This document shows positions 43,464 through 53,180 of a DNA stretch of 64,000 nt, one piece after another; position 1 is the first letter of the stretch; each line of letters begins with the position of its first letter. This DNA is from Tipula vernalis (lineage: Eukaryota; Arthropoda; Insecta; Diptera; Tipulidae). The stretch spans positions 252,211,461 through 252,275,460 of the forward strand of contig OY282559.1 in assembly GCA_958295665.1 (NCBI GenBank), given 5' to 3'. A model generated the notes under the pieces. That model saw only the letters and a program-made list of their open reading frames with translations, ran no database searches and was not told where the DNA came from. A program made the translations under genes and the position numbers.

Positions 43464-45057
43464 AATAAATGGTCCTTCTGAATTTTGTTGTGTTTTCCTT
43501 GAAATGGTTTTCGCATAACAATTTCGAAAATTTCAGGTTTTTGATTGGCTCGGACTAACAGAGAAGTAGTGTGGTTGAGCGAAATATCATTTAATCCCCC
43601 AGAAGCTATCCAGCCAAAAATGGTATTTTGCATGATCGGTTGAACTGGTGCAATTCTCATCTGGCCATCTTGAATTATATCGAAAAAGTGATCCGCTCCA
43701 ATAAGAATATCTATTTCAACTGCCTTGTGGACATTTGGATCGGCTAACTTAATTCCATGCCATGAGTTCAGCTTTCTAATATCGAGAGTTTGCTGTGGTA
43801 ATTGACTAGTAATCGTTGACATTACCAGTACTTTGATTTGAAATTCTGGGCTCGGTTCTGGTTTAATTGTTAAAGTAACCAGGTCTTTGGAAATTAAAGC
43901 ACCGGTTTGGCCTAATCCACTCACGGGAACACGAGCGTTTTTCTTCTTAATATGAAGACGTTGCGTGCAGGATTCGGTAATAAAACTTACTTGTGACCCT
44001 GAAACTAGAAGTGCCTGGCAAGCTGTGAGTTTTCCCGAACCGTCCATTACTTTTACTAAGGCAGTCCAGTAGGAAGTATTGATGAAACAGATACATTCTG
44101 TGTGTGAAATGTTGTAGCGTGGAGCTACAGTGATATCAGTGAATGATAACTTCATGCTACATTTCAGGCATCGTCGACGTGATGAGTATTTGAAAATCGC
44201 ATGGGTGCTACTTAGGCCATTTAGACATCGGTTGCATCGCTTAACAATGTCCACAGTAACATCTAATGCATGGAAATCGTTCCATCGAAAAATTGAATGG
44301 TTTTTATCTTGATAGATTGCACATTCAAACTGATGACCCTTGACAGCAACATGTGACTCTGACGTTGAAGGTTCATTGGTAGCAATGTGGCTTTTAATGA
44401 CGGATTTAGCAGTGGTACGTTTAGATGATACTGTAAGAGATTCCGACATGTCAATTCGTCGTGCTAGAAATTTAAGAAATAGTGTGAAATCGATTTTGAT
44501 TTATCGTTTAGCTTATTCATCAAAATGTAGATAAGACATGGATCACGCGATTTAGCAACGTATCCTAATGCTTTGAGCCTGCGGATTACCTCGTCTAAAG
44601 TATCCATAAGTCATTTGATTTGGGCTGCATTCGAAAATGAATAGGTCATTATTCCTGGTGGTGCGAATAAAGGAATTTATTATGTATTTTTTTCCTATCG
44701 TACCTTTCGTTTAGTTTGTTTAGAGCCCCAATGTAATTGCTTTCAGTGGCCTGACATTAACGTGCCGTAGTAATATAGCGTCTTCTCCACGCAGTAATAA
44801 CTTCAAATATCAGAATTTTTGTACTGCGTTAAGAGAAGGGGCTTCATGGATAGTGGATCAAAGAATGATTGCCATTCTGAATACTCGCCAGAGAAAGGAG
44901 GAATGCGAATCTTTGGTAATTGGAATGTAGGCGCACATTTTGGAATTGGATGTAGGCGCACATTTAATTGCTCTAGCGAAGTGTCTATATTTACTTCATT
45001 TACAAACTTAATAATGTTCGTTAGTTTGCCTTTATTGTTGGCTCTTTGTTTCTTCAA
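43454..45057 (-). pseudogene. BEL/Pao gag and protease, copy 3
   Basis: The N-terminal block (45057-44803) has APTFQLPKIRIPPFSGEYSE, a gag hallmark. The middle part is worn. 44449-43454 is open for 331 codons with knuckle-like FECAIYQDKNHSIF and RCNRCLNGLSSTHAIFKY, the DUF1758 protease region with CQALLVSGSQVSFITESC, and GADHFFDIIQDGQMR and NTIFGWIASGG. The protease active site LDSGSQ has become LVSGSQ, which removes the catalytic aspartate. Confidence 0.85.
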
Positions 45058-45509
45058 AGCTGGAGGTCAGCCATAGTGAAAAATACAAGACTCGTACAAG
45101 GCAAATGTAAAAGAAAATTGAAAAGTTTGTAGCGAAATTCTCGATTTAACCCTCGTAGTGATATAGCCCTTAATCAAACGAACAAACAACATTTGATTTT
45201 CAATTTTTCACTGTTTTAACAAAATAATTTGTAATGTGCTTTAAAATTTAACGTGCACTCACATTGGAATTCACCTTTCTTTTTAACCACTTTTCTTTTC
45301 ACCAATTTAATAAAAATTAAATATTAAAATGGATACTTAGCTGAGAAAAGGACCACGTGGAGTGGCTTTCCAATACTCGACTCGGTTTAATTAACTGTCA
45401 TACTCCTTGCAAATTCCAGATGTTTCTCTCGAATACTGCACCTTGTTGGTTTTCCGTTTGAATCAGCTTCTTGTTAAGTAAAATGTAACTACCGTTAAAT
45501 AGTGAGCCT

Positions 45510-45527
45510 ATCCGGCTCGAAGGACCA
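45510..45527 (-). other. Primer binding site for tRNA-Tyr (BEL copy 3), full 18 nt
   Basis: The plus strand ATCCGGCTCGAAGGACCA equals the last 18 nt of insect cytosolic tRNA-Tyr with CCA, as I know it. The minus strand is the PBS TGGTCCTTCGAGCCGGAT. A 5' LTR ending in ACA could start three bases further (45531). Confidence 0.8.
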
Positions 45528-45531
45528 GTAT

Positions 45532-46357
45532 GTTGAGCAAAGGCTACTTTGTGTAAATTGCTGCGGCAATAGGCGAGATGATTTTTCTTTGCGTTTATCC
45601 CAAGTATAGTTTTTGTTAATAAATTCGGACTTATAAATTTTCAGAAATAAAGCAAAGTACAGAAAATATATTTTTGTGGAATAATATATTATATTGAAAT
45701 TAATAATTTTAATTTTTTATTTTCAAACTGGATTGTTCTACAATTTTTTATTAAGTGATCACGACTAAGCAAAAATCAGAAAAATGTCACGCGAATCTAC
45801 CACTGGGACATATGTGTTGCTATAAATTTATATTCTATAAATTTGATGAACATTGCTACATCTAAATAGCAACACATTTAAATTAAATGTTACTTAGCTA
45901 ATTTATGTATGAAAATTTAACAATAATAAAATATTGGGGTAAGTAATTTAAAGATTTTAAATTTTAATTAATTCAATAAAGGTTTAATTAATAATTTCTA
46001 TTTTAGATAAATTTAAAGTAATTGAAGCATAAATTTGACTCTAACTTTATAATTATTTTAGATTATTTTCTTTGAGAAGCCTACACCGTGTAAACCATAT
46101 CCATAATAAATAATATATGGCCTAACTATGCAATCCGACGACTATTTCCGACATCTATCATTTAGAAGGTACAAGCAAATTATTTTACGAATTTACTATT
46201 GTTATCGTTTTTTCTTCTTGTGCCTTCTAAACAGAATGATAACTAACGAAAATAGTCATCGAGTTCTGTATTTATAGGCTTACACAGGCTCAGTATAATG
46301 TGATATTCGGTTAATATCGGATCGATTACTCTAAAAGTTTATATTAATAGGGTAGCC
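45532..46357. other. Probable BEL copy 3 LTR remnant, then AT-rich sequence without genes
   Basis: The LTR outer limit could not be set. A hairpin lies at 46138-46259. Confidence 0.4.
46138..46259. repeat. Imperfect inverted repeat (about 40-bp arms)
   Basis: GACTATTTCCG...TATCATTTAGAAGGTACAAG (46138-46175) pairs with CTTGTGCCTTCTAAACAGAA...CGAAAATAGTC (46217-46259), with small indels. A candidate miniature element or structured RNA. Confidence 0.55.
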
Positions 46358-46429
46358 CTAACCGGTTTTCCTTTTTCTACCAGTAAAGTCTTCAGCATCA
46401 ATGGCGAAGGTTAAGCAACCTACTACGTT

Positions 46430-46710
46430 TTCTGCCCACAATTCTGGTCTCTTTCGGCGAATTGCTTCACGCAAACGTCTCATAACGCCCAAATAATACT
46501 CTTTGTTTACGGTCTGGCCTTTTGGCAAAAATTCATGATGCACTACACCGTTGTAATCCATGAAAACCGTGAGCATTGCCTTCTTTTTTGACTGAAAACG
46601 ACGTGGTTTTTTTAGTGAACGCCATTCACTTGCCTGATGTCTGGATTGCGCGTCGTACTCATAAACCCACGTCTCGTATCCAGTAATGATCATTTTGATG
46701 AATGTGGGAT
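46430..46710 (-). pseudogene. mariner transposase fragment
   Basis: The minus strand gives FIKMIITGYETWVYEYDAQS, ASEWRSLKKPRRFQSKKKAM, LTVFMDYNGVVHHEFLPKG and VNKEYYLGVMRRLREAIRRK, ending RPELWAEN, a standard mariner catalytic-domain stretch. The first catalytic aspartate (ITGDETWV) is tyrosine. The second block (HHDNAP) and everything after it are replaced by unrelated sequence. The helix-turn-helix part is missing. Truncated and dead. Confidence 0.88.
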
Positions 46711-46801
46711 CGGATTCAGCCTCGTAAATAATTTCTAAAATTGTAAATAATCGCCAACACACACAGAGATAGATGTACTCTTGACTACGTAACTTTTGCA
46801 A

Positions 46802-49062
46802 ATGTCAAGCTATGACGCTAAGATTTAGAGGGAATATCAACAACAGATGTACCAACTTAACAAAAAAACAGAACTCAAATCGGAACGATGGCAGCGCCAC
46901 ACGGTGGTTATTCCGGGAACTTGTTGATCAAGGTAGTATTTCTTATTTTTAAGATAAAGTGTGAAGATATAAGTCAGCAGCCGCAACCTAAGAAAGCAAC
47001 AAATCAAATTAAATGATGACAAAATAATTGATTGCCGGAGAAAATTCACGATTAGGATACGCGAGAGGGAGCTAGTGGAACGCGTCTTACGTCGAAAAAT
47101 ACCATTGGCATTGCTACATAATATGTATACAATACATTACTCAATGGTTCTTCGTCAACAACAAATCTTTTACATCACCGCATCTGCGTTTGGTTTATCA
47201 CATATCTAAGTATTTTGTAGATATAAAGAAGATAAGAATAGAGAAATTTGTTATGTTAGTTTGAGTAGTTTGATTGAAACCCTCTGGTACATTTCAATTT
47301 ATCTAAACCAAGTAAAGCACGAACAAATTATTCCCAACTAAAATACGAGTAGTGTGTGAACTGTGAAATGCGTGATATTTATTGTAATATGCATAAAACC
47401 ATATTGATTTTTTTTATTATGTATTACAGTTTTTAAGTGTTTTTTGAAACGCACCCCTATTTTATCATAACCGTCATGAACAGCAAATACTCAAAAGTCT
47501 CTTTGACCTCTTGTTAGACTCGCGCGTTTGTTATCAGCTAGTATTAATTTTACCATAATAATGAAGTTGTAGATCACTATCGTCCTACATAAAAACTCGT
47601 TAATACTTATTGAATAATTTGCGTCCCTCTATATCAATATATATAATAAAAAATAACAAAATAAAAACAATAAAACGGTTTGAAACTGATGGAAATAAAT
47701 TTTATATTTTCCATATTCCGCATCTTGCTTAATGGAAAATTCCCCTTTTATTTATTTTTATTTTTTTATAATTTATATCAATTTATGTGCGAGTACTTCA
47801 TACGGAGTCTGAGAACCCCAAACCATACTTTATACGTCGTCTAAAGTAATAGGGAAAAATAAAGAAAATTCTTACACATACAAAAAAAAACATTTAATAT
47901 CAATAACAACCCTTAAAATTATAGACGAACATGAAACACAAAAAAACGCTCAGCTGGAAGAATTTTATTTTTATTATATTAATATAAGAATGGGCCGTTT
48001 CGTCTTAGCCTTAAGAATTTTTCGTTTATTTTGTGTTATGAGAATAATTTTTATTTTCCTTTTATAATAATCACACATTTTATTCGTTTGCTTCAAGAAA
48101 TGACTTTCTAATTCATAAAATAAATAAATAAATCGTCTATGGATTTCTCATAGTTAAGCGTCGATTATCTGAAACATTGATTCGGTTTTTTAAAGACGAT
48201 TTAACTTTTAAGTGTGGGAAAAGGTAATAAATTGTAATTACGGTTCTATTCTCTATATTTGTATATCTAGTCGGTAAGCTATGTGTGATAGGAATATTTA
48301 GTTTACAATATCACGGTATGCATTAATGAGTATGTTTTTGTTTAGAAATTCTTAGCTTTATATTAATTTTTAAGTATGGTAATCCAACCCTTCCCTAACA
48401 CAATACAATGTACACTATAATAACACGCCCATTTATAACTAACTAAGAAGACATTCTTCTAATTACCATTTCCGTTGGACCAAAATAACCGCGACACTTG
48501 ACTATATAGCGGGTAGTTCACGGGAACGAAATCACGGAAAATTGATAATTTTGTATAATCCCGATTCGCGGGAATTTTGATTAAAAATCCTACGATATAG
48601 CAAAAAAACAACGGGCGAGTTGAAAACTTTTATAACCTGTGTATATTATAACCTTTGCAAGTACCCATTGAACCATTTATAGCCTCTTCGATGGGACTGA
48701 GAAACCAATGCAGACAGAAGGCTGCCGTTCGCTCAGTATTTAAATTGCGTTACATTTCTGGTTTAAAAAGTCAATAAATTGTTGTATATTGGGTTTGGAG
48801 GATGATCCTAACCGATAGTAATTGTTTATTTGCAAATTGAAATTTATAACTTATTTGTTGACAAAGAAAAATACAAACGACAAAATTTCAGTATGGCCAT
48901 CTCTCCATTACTCAAACATGGAAATCTTGTTGAAGATTTCATATTTAGACTTTTGTGAATGGTTACGTCCAACCCGGTGAACAAAGTAAAGTGACATCGC
49001 TGATTTGATCAGTTTAACTAAATGAAATAGGGCGGTTCTGTTAGATGTCGACGGCATTTTGA
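46802..49062. other. No gene seen; AT-rich intergenic sequence
   Basis: Nothing with a coding or RNA signature was recognised. A slightly GC-richer block lies at 48470-48740. Confidence 0.55.
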
Positions 49063-49239
49063 CTAGAAAATCATAGCAGCTGGAAAGACGGTAGCATGTT
49101 TTCCTACGGCTTCCTCCTTGCGTGCATCTATAGAGAATGTCATTCGAATCTGTTTACCACTTTTATAATTTTTGTTTCCTGTACTCCCCGTATAACCAAA
49201 CTCAGCAACAGCATGAGCATTTTGAGCAATACTAAACAT
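49063..49239 (-). CDS. Small open frame of unknown function (58 aa), possibly a broken gene piece
   Basis: ATG at 49239; reads MFSIAQNAHAVAEFGYTGST then KSGKQIRMTFSIDARKEEAV and KHATVFPAAMIF before TAG. Composition is protein-like (charged and hydrophobic residues balanced, few AT-driven repeats), unlike most short frames here. The same frame goes on after the stop for about ten sensible residues (SKCRRHLTEPPYF). I do not recognise a family. The TTAA MITE begins a few bases upstream of the start and may have cut a longer gene. Confidence 0.25.
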   Translation of the reverse strand: MFSIAQNAHAVAEFGYTGSTGNKNYKSGKQIRMTFSIDARKEEAVGKHATVFPAAMIF

Positions 49240-49244
49240 ATCGA

Positions 49245-49818
49245 TTAAAGGTGCTAATACATGGGAAAATTTTACTGAATAGTAAAATTAAAGGAAGAAA
49301 AAAATATATATTTGCTAGAGGAAGGAATGGAACAAAAAATCGAATCAGTAAAAAAGTTGTGACACTCCTCTAAATAGTATCAAATCGAGAACTTTTTATA
49401 GAAATAGGAGTGTCACTAACACACGTACATAAAATTTGTATATGATAGAAAATAATTCTCGCACACACTAATAATTTTAATAGGAATACGATTTTATGGT
49501 GGAGATATTTTTTAATTTTTTATTCTGTAACGGAAATTGTTCGAAAAAATGAAATTCTGATATGAGTATTAATAATATTTAATTTTTTAGATAATTTAGA
49601 GACGAATAAAAAATCGAATAATACTAAATACATAATTTTTTTAGCAATTATTGGTTATGTTTTGGTTTAATGTCAAATTTCCCCTTAAAACTTTTGCTAT
49701 ATAAAAATAACAATCAAACACACCTTGTCTTTGTCTAGTATATGGTGTTTGATTTTCATTTTCTCTTTTTGGCGTATTTTACTATTCAGTAAATTTTTCC
49801 CATGGAATAGCACCTTAA
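49245..49818. mobile_element. 566-bp MITE with ~43-bp TIRs and TTAA target duplication
   Basis: TTAA at 49245-49248 and at 49815-49818 flank termini (A)GGTGCTA..C-CATGGGAAAA and its complement. The TIRs then share TTTACTGAATAGTAAAAT; about 38 of 43 positions agree. TTAA duplication points to piggyBac- or Kolobok-type mobilisation. An inner inverted repeat GTGACACTCCT / AGGAGTGTCAC lies at 49359-49416. No coding capacity. Confidence 0.82.
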
Positions 49819-50600
49819 ACATAAACAATTTCAAAATTAATATTTTATTATATATCAATGTATAAGTGTCATTTTCACAGCCAGCTAAGATGTATAATAT
49901 TTAAAACTTAAAGTATGCGTGTAATTCTGTTTATTTCTAGTGTATTTCCATTTCACTTTCTTGAAACACTTACATACACATGCATAACTTTTCTGTCTTT
50001 CCATTTTAATTCAACGAAAATTGTAATTCGAATTGTAATAGTGTGCAAGTCCGGTGTATTTTGTGTTCGTTTTTCTCGTATGTATGTATATAATTTGCAA
50101 TTTCGTTCGTACCGGATTTTCCGTTCCTTTTTTTACATGAAATTTTTGACTTTGAAATCTTTGCACAATATTAAGATTTTTTGGCAGTTTTGAGCAAAAG
50201 GAGCGCGTTACTAATTATTTCAGAGGGAATTATTCAATTTCTTGGAGGTTTACTTTATGGAATACCTGGCTTTGGACAATTGTAGACCAACAACTGAGTT
50301 GCAAAGACATTATAAAATTTTCTGAACCATCGAAAATCACTAAATATGCAAATGTTTATGTAACAAATATTTCTAATTATTTTTTATACAAATCAAGGAG
50401 TCAGGAGAAAAGGAGTTAGAAGCTGTAAGAGACGGAAACGGTTTGGAAGAACAAAACATATGGATTGCCGATAAAAGCATATCGTCTTCCACAGCATTGA
50501 TTAAATGTGTACTTGATTGATTTGATTTGTAATGTTTCCAAAGTCGGCCTTTTTCTGAAGTTTTATTGTTTATCGAGAGTTCTGATGTAGTCAGAATTAG
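49819..50600. other. No gene seen
   Basis: The open frame 49915-50193 is rich in F/I/L and short of motifs; judged AT-driven. Confidence 0.5.
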
Positions 50601-50892
50601 TTTCGTGGTTTGATTTTCTTTCAGCTATCGTGTAGGTGGTGGTCAGGTGTGAAGTTGCTCGAGTCAGCTCTATAATTTGTAGCTTCCACAAGTGATCATG
50701 CTACCTCCACGTGGTGACCGTTGGTAACCGGATTGCTTATTCTTTGGCTTCTAGGCTAAAACGCGACGCTAAAGGAGTCAACCTTAAACAAATCACTGGG
50801 CTGGGTTAAGGTGTTACTCGTACCGTACCGATAATCGACCAGACTGGGGGGGCCAGTTTAAAAACTAGCTCAGTCGCTAATGGTGGATCCGG

Positions 50893-51650
50893 TTACCTGG
50901 CGCCCTCCGGATTAAATAGCCTTAGCTGTGTACTGAAGATCTCTGCACAGACTGACACCCTTTTCTCCGCTACTCGTAGGACCTATTATCGATCATAAAA
51001 ACAAACAACAAAAAAAGGGAGTTCGGTTCTCTAAAAAATCCGGAAAATGTCGACAAGGAGACTCGGGTTTGTATCCCCGCCTCTAAGTGTACAACCAAAT
51101 CGCGGGAGGATGGTCCCTCCACTAGGGTCACTAAACCCTTGTTAATAAAGCGGAATCAAAGCACGAAGGAAGCTGGTTCCTCAAGACCAACCTACAACAC
51201 AAGAAGAAAGGCTTGGAGGACTCTAGATAAAATAAAGAACATCTCGCCGGAAGAAAGGACGGAGAAAGACGTTACCTGGCGCCCTTCGGATTAAGAAGCC
51301 TTATCTGTGTACTGAGGACCTCTGCACAGACGGACACCCTTTTCTCCGCTACTCGTAGGACCTATTATCGATCATAAAAACAAACAACAACAAAAAGGAG
51401 TCTGGTTCTCTAAAAAATCCGGAAAATGTCGACAAGGAGACTCGGGTCTGTATCCCCGCCTCTAACTGTACAACCGAATCGCGGGAGACTGATCCCTCCA
51501 CTAGGGTCACTAAACCCTTGTTAATAAAGCGGAATCAAAGCACAAAGGAAGCTGGTTCCTCAAGACCAACCTACAACACAAGAAGAAAGGCTTGGAGGAC
51601 TCTAGATAAAATAAAGAACATCTCACCGGAAGAAAGGACGGAGAAAGACG
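50893..51650 (+). repeat. 379-bp tandem duplication in the LINE 5' region (two copies)
   Basis: Copy 1 is 50893-51271 and copy 2 is 51272-51650; both start TTACCTGGCGCCCT and end GGACGGAGAAAGACG, with about 95 percent identity by eye. Each contains the same ATG (51047 and 51426) and about the first 75 codons of ORF1. Only copy 2 is followed by the rest of ORF1. Confidence 0.92.
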
Positions 51651-52220
51651 AGTCCACGCTTGCGTGGGCAAAGAAAGTCACCGAACAAAAGTCGGAAGGC
51701 CCTACAGCTGGCCCACAGCTAAAAAGAATAAGATCTCATGAGGAAAGTCCTAAGATCGCTTAAAGAACGAAGCTCCATGCTACTCAAGGATCAGCTAGTT
51801 GTGGCAGTCATCGACCGGTCCCAAGAGAATAGCAGTATCACGCCCGCCAATTGGAGGAAGGTGGAAGGGACCTTAGCCACCATCTACCTAAACGTCCTGT
51901 CTGAAAACCCAGGAGCTGTTCCGACTTGTCGGGATAGGGGGTGGCGCAGGAATCAGGTAAAACTAACTGCTTGTGCAGATCAGAGATCTTGGCGAGGTAT
52001 GGCCCGGAGCCTGTCTTGCTATTATAGCTAGGGGAGTGATCCCTGTAGGCCGAGAGCCAGGTGGATCTCTTCGGAGCCTAGCGATCCTAAGTTGGTATTC
52101 CAGTTGCTGCAGATTGGTAACCCGGATTTGCCAATGTACAACTGGAAAATTGTCAAGCTCGAGGAGTTATTCTGGAATCTGCTCATCATACGACCTGGGA
52201 AAGTATGGACACAATTGAAC
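51426..52220 (+). pseudogene. LINE ORF1 (DUF4780-like), frame-broken
   Basis: From the ATG at 51426: MSTRRLGSVSPPLTVQPNRG, then a stop after 32 codons. A second frame from 51518 carries RRKAWRTLDKIKNISPEERT and STLAWAKKVTEQKSEG; a third from 51738 has SLKERSSMLLKDQLVVAVID and VKLTACADQ; a fourth from 51973 has QIRDLGEVWPGACLAIIARG. The C-G/A-D-Q...LGEVWPGA segment followed by a NPDLP-like piece is the pattern of the DUF4780 domain found in ORF1 of LOA-type LINEs. At least three frameshifts. Confidence 0.7.
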
Positions 52221-53180
52221 GAGATGAGTTACTCCTTGATTATATTTTAAGTACTAACCTTCATATATGTAACATAGGCAATAAGCTGACTTTTATAATT
52301 AGAAATAGACAGGATTGGATATTACACTTGTCTCAAACTTTTTGGCAATTAGTCTACTAAACTGGAAAGTGTCGGAGGACCACTCTTTTTCTGATCATTG
52401 TTATCTTCAATTTGAAATGGACTTGGCTTCTCCAAAACTAACTGGGATACCTTTAGAACATTCTGGGTCCAAAACCAACTGGGATACCTTTAGAACATTC
52501 TGGGTAATTCACTACCAGTTCCAGTGCCAAAACCTCTACAAACTGCGCAAGAGCTCGATGGCTTGGCACACGAGCTGTCCAGTGCTTTCAATGAAACGAT
52601 AGTGGGCTCAAGTCTTATCAGCAGGCCTAGGGGTATATCTTGGCCACCCTGGTGGTCCAAGGCGATTTAACAAATACGTCAAAGATGCAAAAGCCTCTTT
52701 AAAACAGGAAGGAAAACAAGAGTCGCGGTAGACTGGGACTCCTACAAGAAAATCACCAAAGTTTATAAATATCAATTAAGAAATGCTAAGAACAGATCTT
52801 GGAGATTATACTGTGTAGTATTATCTACTGGCCCCTCCATCTCAAGTTGTCTTCAACTGCTGGATGTTACATGGACCACTAATAGTACGGAATCGTTGGA
52901 ACTTCTGCTGGAAACTCATTTTCCCGATTGTTCCGAATCTGTACCGACATTTAAGTCGCCTGGACCTGATTGTATTATACCTGCGGATATTCAACAGACT
53001 ACGGACCTAACCATTTCATGGTTAAAGGCAATCTTTAAAGGCAACCTAGAATTATAAGTCACATTCCCAGCAAATGGACGGAAGTGAATGTTGTATTTAT
53101 ACCTAAGGCGGGAAAACGCTTACATTGCAATCCCTTCTTTCCTCTTTAAAACCCTGGCAAGACAAATAGAAGTTCATGAG
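52200..53180 (+). pseudogene. LINE ORF2 remnant: endonuclease C-terminus and RT start
   Basis: LLDYILSTNLHICNIGNKL, then DITLVSNFLAISLLNWKVSE and DHSFSDHCYLQFEM give the end of an APE-type endonuclease with its S-D-H box. A linker block follows with a KYQLRNAKN-type sequence near 52760. RT begins FKSPGPDCIIPADIQ near 52950 and continues with HIPSKWTEVNVVFIPKAGKR (53060-53115), the RT-0/RT-1 blocks. It ends there. A duplicated fragment (AACTGGGATACCTTTAGAAC, twice near 52440-52500) shows a local tandem duplication. Confidence 0.75.

Larger units (their letters stand above)
40703..45527 (-). mobile_element. BEL/Pao LTR retrotransposon, copy 3 (all domains, heavily mutated)
   Basis: On the minus strand: a tRNA-Tyr PBS (45527-45510), leader, gag (45057-44200), protease (about 44020), RT (43463-42716), RNase H and pre-integrase (42622-42031), integrase (41507-41156), and a pol C-terminus RPIHKLGILPVS near 40750. 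This is the only one of the three BEL copies that still spans every domain. LTR pairs could not be delimited. Confidence 0.88.
50600..53180 (+). mobile_element. LOA-like non-LTR retrotransposon with duplicated 5' end
   Basis: 5' UTR (about 50600-51046), a 379-bp tandem duplication of 5' UTR plus ORF1 start (50893-51650), ORF1 with a DUF4780-like domain to about 52220, then endonuclease and RT remnants of ORF2 to about 53180, where the homology stops inside RT. The higher GC content and plus-strand order separate it sharply from its AT-rich surroundings. All frames are broken. Confidence 0.78.
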
